Part shown: piece by piece, positions 1 through 8,516 of the stretch | Numbering within the stretch: the first letter of the stretch is position 1 | How the letters are laid out: the number at the start of each line of letters is the position of its first letter | Assembly: GCA_963807235.1 (NCBI GenBank) | Contig: CAWEBF010000018.1 | Span: 62,001 to 126,000, forward strand | Length of the DNA: 64,000 nt | Direction: 5' to 3' | DNA from: CAWEBF01 sp963807235 | Lineage (GTDB): Bacteria > Acidobacteriota > Vicinamibacteria > Vicinamibacterales > UBA2999 | Made by a program: the position numbers and the translations under genes | Notes under the pieces: generated by a model | Databases searched by the model: none | Told to the model about the DNA's origin: nothing | The model's input: only the letters and a program-made list of their open reading frames with translations

Positions 1-529
1 GTACGAGCTGTGGGAAGAGATGGACGGCGTGCTGCCTGACGTGATCGTGTACCCCACAGGCGGTGGCGTAGGCCTCATCGGCATGTGGAAGGCATTCGAG
101 GAGCTGGAGGAGATGGGCCTCACGGGCAGCCAGCGCCCGCGGATGGTGGCGGCCCAGGCCGAGGGCTGCGCGCCAATCGTGCGGGCCTTCCAGCAGCGCG
201 CGCCGGCGTCCGAGAAGTGGGAGCAGGCCACGACCGTCGCTGCGGGCCTGCGCGTGCCGAAGGCGCTCGGTGACTTTCTGATCCTGGCGGACATCTACGC
301 CAGCCATGGGGAGGCCGTGGCTGTCAGCGATCAGGAGCTGATGACGGCGTGCCAGCATCTTGCTCGCGCGGAAGGCATTTTCGCCGCGCCGGAGGGCGGG
401 GCCGGCCTCGCCGCCATCAAGCGGCTGGTGGCGCAGGACAGGATCGCGCGCCACGAGTCGGTGGTGCTCTTCAACACCGGCAGCGGCTACAAGTACCTGG
501 AAGCCTGGCAGGCCGCGCTGGGCGACTGA
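1..529 (+). CDS. thrC: Threonine synthase, C-terminal part (5' end outside window)
   Basis: The frame is open from base 2 to the TGA at 527-529 and gives about 175 residues. The start reads YELWEEMDGVLPDVIVYPTG, followed by GGGVGLIGMWKAFEELEEMG, the signature of the PLP-binding core of threonine synthase. The enzyme converts O-phosphohomoserine to threonine in the cytoplasm. The glycine-rich loop that holds the PLP phosphate is present; the Schiff-base lysine must lie upstream of the window. The end (FNTGSGYKYLEAW) also fits the family, where Ser/Gly near the C-terminus contact the cofactor ring. Related PLP enzymes such as threonine dehydratase share the fold, but the VYPTGGGVGLIGMWKAF string is typical of ThrC. 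Confidence 0.9.
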   Translation, partial: YELWEEMDGVLPDVIVYPTGGGVGLIGMWKAFEELEEMGLTGSQRPRMVAAQAEGCAPIVRAFQQRAPASEKWEQATTVAAGLRVPKALGDFLILADIYASHGEAVAVSDQELMTACQHLARAEGIFAAPEGGAGLAAIKRLVAQDRIARHESVVLFNTGSGYKYLEAWQAALGD

Positions 530-788
530 GCCGCCGGCGCCCGTCGGTGGGCGCCAGCAGCAACCGGGTTCGAACGTGTGTTCCGCGCCTAAAACGAGAC
601 GCTGACCGTGTTGGTGCAGGTTGCGGTGCCTGTCACACAGCACCTTGTAGGTGTAGGTTGCCGTGGCCGGCACCAGAGTGCCGGGGTAGTCGTGCTGCGA
701 CCACTGTTGCTCGTGGCTACGCCCTGAGGCCGTTGCGATATACCTCGACGTGATCGACCGCGGACCCACGCCGCTGATGTGTACAGCC

Positions 789-1262
789 TAGTCGGCGGCG
801 ACGGTGAGGCGCCGACGAGGTAAAGAGGCAATTCCCCGAGCATGGAAGATCGCGGCATCGAGTTCGGCGGTGCCGCTGGCATCAGTGACCGCGGTATCGA
901 TGATGAAGCCGTGGCGATTCTCGGTCAGCAGATGCCCGAGAAAGGCCAGCTTGGCTTCGCGGCCGGTCGACTTTCTTATACAGCGGCGCGTCGGGATCCG
1001 TCGTCGACTGATGGGTGTCGTTGCGCCGCGTCTGTCCATGGAAATAGACAGTCGGATTCTTGGGGTCGTCGGGCGGTGTCCGGTGCGATGTCCTTCGGTT
1101 TGAAACGCTTGTGGGTGGCCGACGCCTCGAGCAGCGTGCCGTCGACGGTGAAGTGCTCGTCGGACAACAGTGCGTCGTCTTTGATCGCAGCCAAGACTTC
1201 CGCAAAGAACGCGTCGGCGACGTCCCCGTCGAGCAGGCGGTCAGGATCTGTGGTAAACGTGG
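789..1262 (-). mobile_element. Remnant of an IS5/IS1182-type DDE transposase
   Basis: Read on the minus strand, three successive frames give pieces of one transposase. About 1251-1130 carries DPDRLLDGDVADAFF and LLSDEHFTVDGTLLEA; about 1120-1000 carries PTVYFHGQTRRNDTHQS and TTDPDAPLYKK; about 1000-790 carries GREAKLAFLGHLLTENRHG and TGTAELDAA. These match the middle of IS5/IS1182-like transposases. Both ends of the IS are missing: the N-terminal helix-turn-helix part is absent, and the sequence stops at LTVAAD, where the family continues into the second catalytic Asp region. At least two frameshifts are present, so the enzyme is dead. The piece sits inside an fn3 repeat of the metalloprotease gene. 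I could not find terminal inverted repeats or a clear target-site duplication. Confidence 0.75.
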
Positions 1263-1299
1263 TCGCGTCCCAGACGCCGCCGGCTACGCCACGCAGGTG

Positions 1300-2415
1300 C
1301 CGCTCAACGTGCCGGTGGAGCCGCCAGCGGTGATCGTGATGTGACCTGCGCCGTCGTCTGCAGACTGCCGCTGTCGGTGACGCGGGCCACAATGACGTGC
1401 CCCAGCGTGTCAACGCCAGCGACAGGCTGCCGCCGCTCCCGATGGGCGTACCGTGGTCCACTGAATCTGCCCCGTAGATTCCTCCTGCGTGTCAGATGCA
1501 GTGGCCGTGAATGAAATGACCGTACCCTGGACGAACGAGGCCCCGTTGGCGGGGCTCGTGATCGTCACCGTGGGCGGTGTGTTGGCCGGGGCCGTCACCG
1601 TAATCGAGACTTGCGACGACCCTGGCAGACCGCCGGTGTCGGTCACCGTCGCCACGATCACGTGGGCGCCGAGCGTCGTCAGCGTGCGTGACACCGTGCC
1701 GCCGCTGCCGATCGGAGTCCCGTTGTCGGTCCACTGAATCTGCCCGGTCAGGTTGCCGTCCTGCGTATCGGAGGCGGTGGCCGTGAGCGAGATCGTGGTG
1801 CCTTGGACGAAGCTGGCCCCGTTGGCGGGGCTTGTGATGGTGACTACGGGGGCCGTATTCCCCGTCCCGTACGAGACGGCTGACCGTGTTGGTGCAGGTA
1901 TTCGTGCCGTATCGAGCACACCTTGTAGGTGTAGGTCGCCGAGGCCGGTACCTGTGTGCCCGGGTAGTCGTTCTGCGCAGCCGACTGTTGCTCGTGCGTG
2001 ATCACGCCCTGACCCGTTGCGATACACGCTCCACGTACGGTTCCAGCGACCCCCGACCAGGTCAGGACAACCCGGTCGGTAGCCGCTGCCGGTAACCACG
2101 CCGACCCGCAGATGCGCTCAACGTGCCGGTGGAGCCGCCAGCTGGGGTGATCGTGATGGTGACCTGCGCCGTCGCCTGCAGGCTCCCGCTGTCGGTGACG
2201 CGGGCCACAATGACGTGGGGCCCCAGCGTGGTCAACGCCAGCGACAGGCTGCCGCCGCTCCCGATGGACGTACCGTTGTCGGTCCACTGAATCTGCGCCG
2301 TGAGATTCCCGTCCTGCGTGTCAGATGCAGTGGCCGTGAACGTGATGACCGTGCCCAGCTCGAACGAGGCCCCGTTGGCGGGGCTCGTGATCGTCACCGT
2401 GGGCGGCGTGTTTCC
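1300..2415 (-). repeat. Tandem Ig-like and fn3-like modules in the metalloprotease gene
   Basis: Three Ig-like modules lie at roughly 2415-2115, 1859-1590 and 1583-1300. Each is about 90 residues and they are nearly identical in the stretches TITSPANGASF, FTATASDTQ, GQIQWTDNGT and GSGG. An fn3-like module lies at about 2098-1875, and a second copy is split around the transposase remnant (1320-1262 and 788-589). The near-identical DNA of the copies makes the locus prone to recombination and to assembly collapse. Confidence 0.75.
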
Positions 2416-3003
2416 CACGGCGGGGTACAACGCCCGGACGCCATTCAGGTCATCCTGCGCAAGCGTCCGAAACTGCTGCGAACACAAGGGGTAGCTCGGA
2501 AACATCGTCGCGCCGGCGATGTCCGAGTGACCCAGTCCGAGCGCGTGGCCGAACTCGTGCGTCGCGATGTCTTCGATATAGGCCCCGTTCGTCCCGCCGC
2601 AGCCCGACGTGCCGCTGAAAAACGTGAAGGAGGCGTCCCAGAACACGATGTCGCTGTCCAGCAGATCCCCGTTGTTGTCCCACCACGAATATGTGGTCGC
2701 GATCGCGTTTCCGCTGCTCGCATTGCGGAAGAACGCCACATTGCGGTTGTCCAGCGTGACGTTGGTGTCAGAGGCGGGGCCGCCGGTACTGGAAGCTGAA
2801 CCCCGAACCGGCGTTGGTCCACTGATCCATGCCCGCCCGCATCGCCGCCAGGGCGGCGGCCGGGGTCACGTCGAGGTTCGCCGCGTTCACGAAGAAGGTG
2901 ACCGGAACGGTCGCCCAACTGGCGAACGAGGAGTAGGAGTAGCCGACAGCCGAAAGGCCCAGGAAGGCAACGGCAACGAATGCTCGGAAGAGATGGCGGC
3001 GCA

Positions 3004-3480
3004 TCAGCGGCCGCCCCTCAGCGCCGACACCACCTCGCGCCTGACCTGGTCCAGGGTTGCTTCGCTGCCCTCGATGAGGCCGGTCGAAGACACCTTCAAC
3101 ACGCCGCGGCCGCGATCGTGGGGCACCAGGGTTCCATCCGCGGCGTCCAGGAAGAACATCGCGCGGTCGCCGGGCCGAAAGCTCGGAAGGTCGGATACTT
3201 TCAACGTCAAGTCGCCGACTGTGCCGCCTTCAATGTCGACGTTGAGCGTACGCGCGGCCTGGCCTTTCAGCGTCTCGGCCACGTCGAGGACGACCGTGGA
3301 CACGATCAGCTGATCGCCGAACCGGTTCGTGGCGAACCTCGATTGCACGTCAACGACCTGGGCTATCACCACGCGCCCGGCGCCTCGCGCGCGGTCGGCC
3401 AGAGAGGGTAATGGACCGCTCTGTGCAAACAGGGGTGAGGCCGCGCCCAAGAAAACCAGCAGCAGCAACGCGTTCTTCAT
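3004..3480 (-). CDS. Small secreted protein of unknown function
   Basis: Encodes 158 residues with a clear signal peptide (MKNALLLLVFLGAASPLFAQ) after a good ribosome site (GAGAGGGAAGG about 6 bases upstream). The mature part is a compact beta-rich domain with IVSTVVLDVAETLKG in the middle and FRPGDRAMFFLDAADG towards the end, and no cysteines. I do not recognise an enzyme motif. The stop overlaps the start of the downstream metalloprotease (TGATG), so the two are translationally coupled. A role as partner, chaperone or inhibitor of that protease is possible but is inference from context only. Confidence 0.8.
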   Translation of the reverse strand: MKNALLLLVFLGAASPLFAQSGPLPSLADRARGAGRVVIAQVVDVQSRFATNRFGDQLIVSTVVLDVAETLKGQAARTLNVDIEGGTVGDLTLKVSDLPSFRPGDRAMFFLDAADGTLVPHDRGRGVLKVSSTGLIEGSEATLDQVRREVVSALRGGR

Positions 3481-3673
3481 CTAGACCTTCCCTCTCGTTA
3501 GCCGAGCCATTCCGAACCCGCGTGGTATAGCAAGCCGGATGCCCATGTGTATCGGCCCGAAATGCTGAAGTTAGCAGGGCGTCGATACCGTGACTGTAGG
3601 GTTTCAGTCCAGCCCGGCTGGCGACCTTACATGGAACGACCGAATTGTAGAGCTTTGACAGATTGATCGATAG

Positions 3674-5080
3674 CTACTCAATGGCCTTGACGATATCTTC
3701 AACGACCTTCTTGGCGTCGCCGAACACCATCATCGTTTTGTCCATGTAGAAGAGCGGGTTGTCGATCCCGGCGTAGCCCGATGCCATCGACCGCTTGTTC
3801 ACGATCACCGTGCGGGCCTTGTGGGCCTCCAGGATGGGCATGCCGTAAATCGGGCTTCCCGGCGTGTCGGCCAGCGGGTTCACCACGTCGTTGGCGCCGA
3901 GCACGAATGCGATGTCGGTGGTGCCGAAATCGCTGTTGATGTCCTCCATCTCGAACACCTGGTCGTAGGGCACCTCCGCCTCAGCCAGGAGCACGTTCAT
4001 GTGGCCCGGCATGCGGCCGGCCACGGGATGGATGGCGTAGCGCACGGTCACGCCCTTGGCCGTGAGCTTGTGCGCCATCTCCTTCACGGCGTGCTGGGCG
4101 CGGGCGACTGCCAGGCCGTAGCCCGGGACGATGACCACGCTTTCCGCGTTGCCGAGCAGGAACGCGACGTCGTCGGGCGAGCCCGACCGCACGCTGCGCT
4201 GTTCCGCCGATCCAGTCGTGGCGCCCTCGGCGGCGCCGAAACCGCCCAGGATCACGCTGAAGAACGAGCGGTTCATCGCCTTGCACATGATGTAGGACAG
4301 GATCGCGCCCGACGATCCCACGAGCGAGCCCGCCACGATGAGAAGCGGGTTGTTCAGGGAGAAGCCGATGCCCGACGCCGCCCAGCCGGAGTAGCTGTTC
4401 AGCATCGAGATCACCACCGGCATGTCCGCGCCGCCGATGGGGATGATGATCAGGACGCCCAGGATGAACGCGATGGCTGTCAGGATGAGGAACGGCGGCC
4501 ATTGGCCGCCGGGGCCGGCAATCACGAAGCCCCAGCCGTAGGCGACCATCACCAGGAACAGGAGCAGGTTGATCTGGTGCTGGCCCCTGTACACCACGGG
4601 CGCGCTGGAGAAGAGCCGCGAGATCTTGCCGAGGCCCGCCAGCTTGCCGAACGCGATGATCGAGCCTGAGAAGGTGATCGCACCGACGAAGGTGCCGATG
4701 AAGAGTTCGATCCGATTGCCGATCGGAATCGGATCACCCACGCCGAAAGCCGACGGATTGTTCACCACGGCGGCGGCGATGAGCACCGCGGCCAGCCCGA
4801 CCAGCGAGTGCATGGCCGCCACCAGCTCGGGCATCTGCGTCATCTCGACGCGGCGGGCGACCATCCAGCCGATGGCGCCCCCCACAACCAGCGCGCCGAT
4901 GGCCAGGTCCAGCCGGTTGGTGACGGCAAACGTGGTCAGAACGGCGATCACCATCCCGATCATGCCGAAGCGGTTGCCCTGACGCGCGGATTCGGGATGT
5001 GACAGGCCCCGAAGCGCGAGGATGAAAAAGACGCTGGCGACGAGAGACAGGAGCGCGACGGCGTTGGGGGAGAGCGTCAC
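3674..5080 (-). CDS. pntB: NAD(P) transhydrogenase subunit beta
   Basis: Encodes 468 residues from the GTG at 5080, preceded by AGAAGGGGA; the usual PntB length is about 460. The first 180 residues are a chain of membrane helices (LLSLVASVFFILALRG, MIGMVIAVLTTFAV). The C-terminal NADP(H)-binding domain III begins near ESVVIVPGYGLAVARAQHAV and contains YAIHPVAGRMPGHMNVLLAE and the GANDVVNPLADTPGSPIYGM motif. With PntAA and PntAB it forms the inner-membrane pump that couples hydride transfer from NADH to NADP+ to proton entry, supplying NADPH. The start overlaps the expected stop of pntAB (GTGA). A longer frame upstream to 5206 is non-family sequence, so I reject that start. Confidence 0.95.
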   Translation of the reverse strand: MTLSPNAVALLSLVASVFFILALRGLSHPESARQGNRFGMIGMVIAVLTTFAVTNRLDLAIGALVVGGAIGWMVARRVEMTQMPELVAAMHSLVGLAAVLIAAAVVNNPSAFGVGDPIPIGNRIELFIGTFVGAITFSGSIIAFGKLAGLGKISRLFSSAPVVYRGQHQINLLLFLVMVAYGWGFVIAGPGGQWPPFLILTAIAFILGVLIIIPIGGADMPVVISMLNSYSGWAASGIGFSLNNPLLIVAGSLVGSSGAILSYIMCKAMNRSFFSVILGGFGAAEGATTGSAEQRSVRSGSPDDVAFLLGNAESVVIVPGYGLAVARAQHAVKEMAHKLTAKGVTVRYAIHPVAGRMPGHMNVLLAEAEVPYDQVFEMEDINSDFGTTDIAFVLGANDVVNPLADTPGSPIYGMPILEAHKARTVIVNKRSMASGYAGIDNPLFYMDKTMMVFGDAKKVVEDIVKAIE

Positions 5081-5396
5081 GCGTCCCCTTCTGCCCTTTC
5101 GGCTCTTTCTTCTTGAACATCTCGAGCATGCGTTCGGTGACGGCGAATCCGCCGAACGTGTTGACCGCCACCACCGCCACGGCAATCGCGCCCAGGATGG
5201 CCCCAAGATCCAGCGGGCCCGGGCCGGAGGCCAGGATGGCCCCTACGACGATCACCGAGCTGATCGCGTTGGTGACGCTCATCAGCGGCGTGTGAAGCGC
5301 AGGCGTGACGTTCCACACCACGTGGTAGCCGACGAAGATGGACAGAACGAAGACGGTGAGGTTGGTGACGAGCGGGTCTACCGCGGCTCCGTGCAC
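5077..5396 (-). CDS. pntAB: NAD(P) transhydrogenase subunit alpha, membrane part (one apparent frameshift)
   Basis: Starts at GTG 5396 just after GAGGAG. It encodes a membrane segment of about 100 residues: LTVFVLSIFVGYHVVWNVTP, ALHTPLMSVTNAISSVIVVG, ILGAIAVAVVAVNTFGGFAV and the end TERMLEMFKKK. These are the three helices of alpha domain II that form part of the proton channel. The protein should end near FKKK, but this frame runs on to 4734 through pntB. Another frame has a TGA at 5077-5079 that overlaps the pntB GTG, the usual arrangement, so a one-base indel in the A-rich run near 5110 is the simplest explanation. An alternative upstream ATG lies at 5435. Confidence 0.85.
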
Positions 5397-5397
5397 A

Positions 5398-5529
5398 TTA
5401 GCTCCTCGCGAAGCTTCGCCTGTTCGAAAGGACACGGCGGCTCCGCTTCGCGAGGGCCAGTGTCTTCTTGCCCCGCTTCGCGGGGCGGGACATCTTCTCG
5501 GGAATCACCGGTTCGACCGCTGCGCTCAC
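5398..5529 (-). CDS. Possible 43-residue basic ORF between pntAA and pntAB
   Basis: A GTG at 5529 overlaps the pntAA stop (GTGA). The frame continues to a TAA at 5398-5400, one base before the pntAB GTG. The predicted peptide starts MSAAVEPVIPEK and is then rich in Lys and Arg. Most of it is encoded by a dispersed hairpin repeat (5404-5497). The perfect fit between the two transhydrogenase genes could keep ribosomes on the message, but the sequence itself looks repeat-derived. I do not recognise a family and this may not be a real protein. Confidence 0.3.
   Translation of the reverse strand: MSAAVEPVIPEKMSRPAKRGKKTLALAKRSRRVLSNRRSFARS
5404..5497. repeat. Dispersed hairpin repeat (GCGAAGC type), copy 1
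   Basis: On the minus strand this reads CCCGCCCCGCGAAGCGGGGC, then AAGAAGACACTG, then CGCGAAGC motifs. The core GGCAAGAAGACACTG with its flanking hairpin recurs twice at the window end (63886-64000). The copy here fills the pntAA-pntAB gap. Confidence 0.75.
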
Positions 5530-6665
5530 GACGAAGCCCCTCGAAGATGTCCGGTGGCGACCGCCCCGTCCGAGCAGACGAGCGTCGCGGCGATGATTTC
5601 GTCGGACCGGTCGATCTTCAGCTCGCCGGTTTTCGCGTCGAACAGCAAGGCCAGAAAACTGAGCAGGTTTCGCGCGTAAAGTGCGCTGGCGTCCGCCGCC
5701 ATGGTGGTGGGCAGGCTGGAGGGCGCCAGGATCTTCACGCCGCCCGCCGTCAGCACCACGGTGTCCGCGACGCTCAGCTGGCAGTTGCCGCCCTGCTTGA
5801 CGGCCATGTCCACGACAACCGAGCCCGGCTTCATCCCGGCCACCGTGTCGGCCGTTACCAGCATGGGGGCGGGACGGCCCGGGATGAGCGCCGTGGTGAT
5901 CACGATGTCCGATGCCTTGGCGCGTTCGGCGATGAGGAGCGCCTGGCGCTGCTTATAGTCGTCGCTCATCTCCCGCGCGTAGCCGCCCGCCGACGCCTGC
6001 GCCTGAATCTCTTCCTGGGAGAGCGTCACCTCGACGAACTTGGCGCCCAGCGACTCCACCTGCTCCTTCACCGCGGGCCGCACGTCGAACGCCTCGATCA
6101 CGGCGCCCAGCCGCTTCGCCGTCGCGATGGCTTGCAGGCCTGCGACCCCGGCCCCCAGCACCAGCACCCGGGCGGCCTTCACCGTGCCCGCCGCCGTCAT
6201 CAACATCGGCATGAAGCGGCCGTATTCGTAGGCGGCGACGAGCACTGCCTTGTAGCCGGCGATGTTGCCCTGCGACGACAGCACGTCCATCGTCTGTGCT
6301 CGCGAGATGCGGGGCAGCAGCTCCATGGCAAAGGCCGTGACGCCCGTGGCGGTCAGGTCGGCCACCCCGTCGTGAGGAGACAACAGGCCCACCAGGATGC
6401 TGCCCGGCTTCACGAGCGGCAATTCGTCGGTGGAGGGACGCCGCACGCGCAGCACGAGGCCAGCCGAAAACGCCTCCGAGGCCGACGGCACGATGGCGGC
6501 GCCCGCGGCCTGGTAGTCTTCGTCTCGGACGCTGGCGCCGAGCCCCGCACCCGCTTGCACGGAGACGGTGTGACGGCCGCCGGCCAAGAGCTTCTTGACG
6601 GTTTCAGGGGTGGCTGCTACGCGCGTTTCGCCGGGGTAGGTTTCGGCAGGAACGCCGATGTGCAT
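5526..6665 (-). CDS. pntAA: NAD(P) transhydrogenase subunit alpha, NAD-binding part
   Basis: Encodes 379 residues from the ATG at 6665 (MHIGVPAETYPGETRVAATP), with AGAGG upstream; an in-frame start 17 codons earlier is less family-like. The N-terminal half resembles alanine dehydrogenase. The NAD-binding Rossmann motif is VLVLGAGVAGLQAI (about residues 167-180), followed by AFDVRPAVKEQVESLGA. Later motifs are IVITTALIPGRPAPMLVT and VVVDMAVKQGGNCQ. It binds NAD(H) on the cytoplasmic face and passes hydride to NADP+ in PntB. In this three-gene form the alpha chain is split into a soluble part and a membrane part. Confidence 0.95.
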   Translation of the reverse strand: MHIGVPAETYPGETRVAATPETVKKLLAGGRHTVSVQAGAGLGASVRDEDYQAAGAAIVPSASEAFSAGLVLRVRRPSTDELPLVKPGSILVGLLSPHDGVADLTATGVTAFAMELLPRISRAQTMDVLSSQGNIAGYKAVLVAAYEYGRFMPMLMTAAGTVKAARVLVLGAGVAGLQAIATAKRLGAVIEAFDVRPAVKEQVESLGAKFVEVTLSQEEIQAQASAGGYAREMSDDYKQRQALLIAERAKASDIVITTALIPGRPAPMLVTADTVAGMKPGSVVVDMAVKQGGNCQLSVADTVVLTAGGVKILAPSSLPTTMAADASALYARNLLSFLALLFDAKTGELKIDRSDEIIAATLVCSDGAVATGHLRGASS

Positions 6666-6762
6666 CGAGTTGAACCTCTGTCGAGTGAGCGAGGTCCCGA
6701 CCGGATTCAACTGCACAATCGCGGCTACGGGTTCTGCGGTCTATGTCGTTTGCAGCCCCGTA

Positions 6763-6796
6763 TTTTATATCGATTCACCTTTTATATCGATTCACC
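6763..6796. repeat. 17-bp tandem duplication in the AT-rich pntAA upstream region
   Basis: TTTTATATCGATTCACC occurs twice back to back (6763-6779 and 6780-6796). On the minus strand this gives GGTGAATCGATATAAAA twice, ending in TATAAAAT, in an otherwise GC-rich region about 100 bases upstream of pntAA. The second copy includes the stop of the ypfJ-type gene. It could be the pnt promoter region with a duplicated element, but I see no firm -35 box. Confidence 0.6.
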
Positions 6797-7640
6797 GCGT
6801 GGCGAACGTGTCGCACGATTCCAGGCGACCGCTTTCGAGCCCGCGCTTCAGCCAGGCCACGCGCTGTTCGGACGACCCGTGCGTGAACGACTCGGGGGCC
6901 ACGCGGCCCTGCCCCTGACGCTGCAGCCGATCGTCGCCAATCGCCGCGGCCGCGCGCAGCCCCTCTTCGACGTCGCCGGGATCGAGCAGTCCCTTCTGCG
7001 AGGCGTAGCTGCCCCACACGCCCGCGTAGCAGTCCGCCTGTAGCTCCTGCCGCACCGAGAGCGCGTTGGCCTCGGCCCCGCCGGCCTGCTGCCGCGCGGC
7101 GCTTACCCGCTGCGACAGTCCCGTCAGCGTCTGGATGTGATGTCCCACCTCGTGCGCCACCACGTAGGCCTGGGCGAAATCCCCCGGCGCGCCGAATCGC
7201 TGATCCAGCTCCTGGAAGAACGACAGGTCCAGGTAGACCTTGCGATCCGCAGGGCAGTAGAAGGGTCCCATCGCCGATTGTCCGACTCCGCACGCCGACT
7301 GCGTGGCGTCGGTGAAGAGCACGAGCGTGGGCTCCTCATAGTCTGCGCCGCGTTCGCTGAACACCTGCTTGAACGTCGTCTCGGTGTCGCCGAGCACCAC
7401 GCGGATGAATTCGGACTGCGGGTCGTTGGCCGGAGGGCCTCCACCGGCCTCGCTGGAGGGGACGCCGGTTTCGGTCAAGCCGCCGATCATGTCGAGCGGG
7501 TTCTGTCCCGTCAGCGCCGACAGCACCAGGAGCAGCACGATGCCGCCGATGCCCCCGCCGAGCGGCAAGCCCATGCGGCCCATGCCCGCGCCGCGGCGGT
7601 CTTCGACGTTTGTGCTTCCTGCCCGGCCTCGCCACTGCAT
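6792..7640 (-). CDS. ypfJ: Neutral zinc metallopeptidase, YpfJ family
   Basis: Encodes 282 residues from the ATG at 7640, with AAAGGAG seven bases upstream. The N-terminus is basic, followed by a single glycine-rich membrane helix (GGIGGIVLLLVLSALTG, about residues 29-45). The zinc site is HEVGHHIQTLTG, with the third ligand likely in RQELQADCYAGVW. The start of the domain (VLFTDATQSACGVGQSAMGP, FYCPADRKVYLDLSFF) matches the family closely. The peptidase domain is expected outside the cytoplasm, anchored by the helix. The physiological substrate of this family is unknown. The gene is 127 bases upstream of pntAA on the same strand and divergent from the SDR gene. Confidence 0.9.
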   Translation of the reverse strand: MQWRGRAGSTNVEDRRGAGMGRMGLPLGGGIGGIVLLLVLSALTGQNPLDMIGGLTETGVPSSEAGGGPPANDPQSEFIRVVLGDTETTFKQVFSERGADYEEPTLVLFTDATQSACGVGQSAMGPFYCPADRKVYLDLSFFQELDQRFGAPGDFAQAYVVAHEVGHHIQTLTGLSQRVSAARQQAGGAEANALSVRQELQADCYAGVWGSYASQKGLLDPGDVEEGLRAAAAIGDDRLQRQGQGRVAPESFTHGSSEQRVAWLKRGLESGRLESCDTFATR

Positions 7641-7694
7641 GGTGCCGCTCCTTTAGCTCTTCGGCGACGTGCCGCCGGCCCTTATTATGCTTTG

Positions 7695-8471
7695 ATGGAT
7701 TTGCAACTCTCCGGCCAAGTGGCCATCGTAACCGGGTCGAGCCGAGGCCTGGGCCTCGCGGCCGCGACCGCGCTGGCCGCCGAAGGGTGTCTGGTCACGT
7801 TGTGTGCGCGCTCGCCCGGCACGCTGGAGTCGGCGGGATCGGCGGTTGCGGCGAAAGCCGGCGGGGCCGATCGTGTGCTGACCGTGGAAGCCGACCTCAG
7901 CACGGCCGCCGGCGTCGAGTCCGTAGTGGAGCGTACGGTGCACATGTTTGGCGGCGTTGATGTGCTGGTCAACAACCTCGGTGTGTCGCGCGGCGCGGGC
8001 TTGCTGGGGACTTCCGACGCCGAGTGGCAGGAGGCGCTGGACCAGACGCTCTTTCCGGCGATTCGTGCGACCCGCCTCGTGGTGCCGCACATGCAGAAGC
8101 GCGGCGGCGGATCCGTGGTGATCGTCGCGTCGATCTACGGCCGCGAGGCCGGCGGCCGCATGGCCTACAACGCCGTGAAAGCCGCCGAAATCAGCCTGGC
8201 CAAGTCACTGGCGCTGGAACTGGCGCCCTCGAACATCCGCGTCAACAGCGTGTCGCCAGGGTCCATCCTGTTCGAGGGCGGATCGTGGTGGAAGCGCCAG
8301 CAGGCCGATCCCGCCGGCATCGCCGAATTCGTCAAACGGGAGCTGCCGTTCGGGCGCTTCGGCCGTCCCGAGGAGGTCGGCGACGTGGTGGCGTTCCTGG
8401 CATCCCCGCGCGCCAGCTGGATCAGCGGGACGTCCGTCGTGGTGGACGGGTGTCAAAGTCGGGCGTTTTAG
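7695..8471 (+). CDS. Short-chain dehydrogenase/reductase (SDR)
   Basis: Encodes 258 residues from the ATG at 7695 (MDLQLSGQVAIVTGSSRGLG). The cofactor loop TGSSRGLG fits the classical SDR TGxxxGxG motif, with a basic environment in LCARS that may favour NADP(H). The NNLG motif is present (VLVNNLGVSRGAG), as is the catalytic Ser/Tyr/Lys set (IVASIYG, MAYNAVKAAE). The C-terminal GTSVVVDGCQ is typical of 3-oxoacyl-reductase-like members. The substrate cannot be assigned; FabG-like reduction or a hydroxy-acid dehydrogenase is possible. The gene stands alone, divergent from ypfJ and convergent with the next gene. Confidence 0.88.
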   Translation: MDLQLSGQVAIVTGSSRGLGLAAATALAAEGCLVTLCARSPGTLESAGSAVAAKAGGADRVLTVEADLSTAAGVESVVERTVHMFGGVDVLVNNLGVSRGAGLLGTSDAEWQEALDQTLFPAIRATRLVVPHMQKRGGGSVVIVASIYGREAGGRMAYNAVKAAEISLAKSLALELAPSNIRVNSVSPGSILFEGGSWWKRQQADPAGIAEFVKRELPFGRFGRPEEVGDVVAFLASPRASWISGTSVVVDGCQSRAF

Positions 8472-8492
8472 AGTGGGGCTCGAGGGCCCCAG

Positions 8493-8516
8493 GGCTTCCG
8501 GCTTCCGGCCTCAGGC
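8493..8516. repeat. Heptanucleotide tandem repeat (GGCTTCC type)
   Basis: GGCTTCC, GGCTTCC, GGCCTCA and GGC follow at exact 7-base spacing in the gap between two convergent genes. It belongs to the same period-7 family as the repeats at 9140, 20861, 28505 and elsewhere. Confidence 0.7.

Larger units (their letters stand above)
589..3004 (-). pseudogene. Secreted matrixin-like zinc metalloprotease with Ig-like/fn3 repeats, frameshifted and IS-interrupted
   Basis: The ATG at 3004 begins a signal peptide (MRRHLFRAFVAVAFLGLSAV). One extra base near 2785 breaks the frame; removing it restores GFSFQYGGPASDTNV. The next frame carries the metzincin zinc motif HEFGHALGLGHSD (about 2559-2521), a Cys-rich loop before it and a DLNGVRALYP end typical of matrixins. 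Then come three Ig-like modules beginning NT(P/A)P(T/V)VTITSPANGASF, separated by fn3-like modules ending in TYTYKVC. The frame changes again near 2100-1850 and 1440. The last fn3 module is split by transposase-derived DNA (about 1262-789) and resumes at 788, ending CTNTVSVSF-stop at 589. An extracellular protease or adhesin is the likely original role. The start overlaps the stop of the upstream gene (TGATG), so the two were translationally coupled. Confidence 0.72.

Noticed and set aside
530..588. Extra gene between thrC and the metalloprotease end
   Set aside because: Only 59 bases, with no ribosome site. Short frames there are shadows of the flanking genes.
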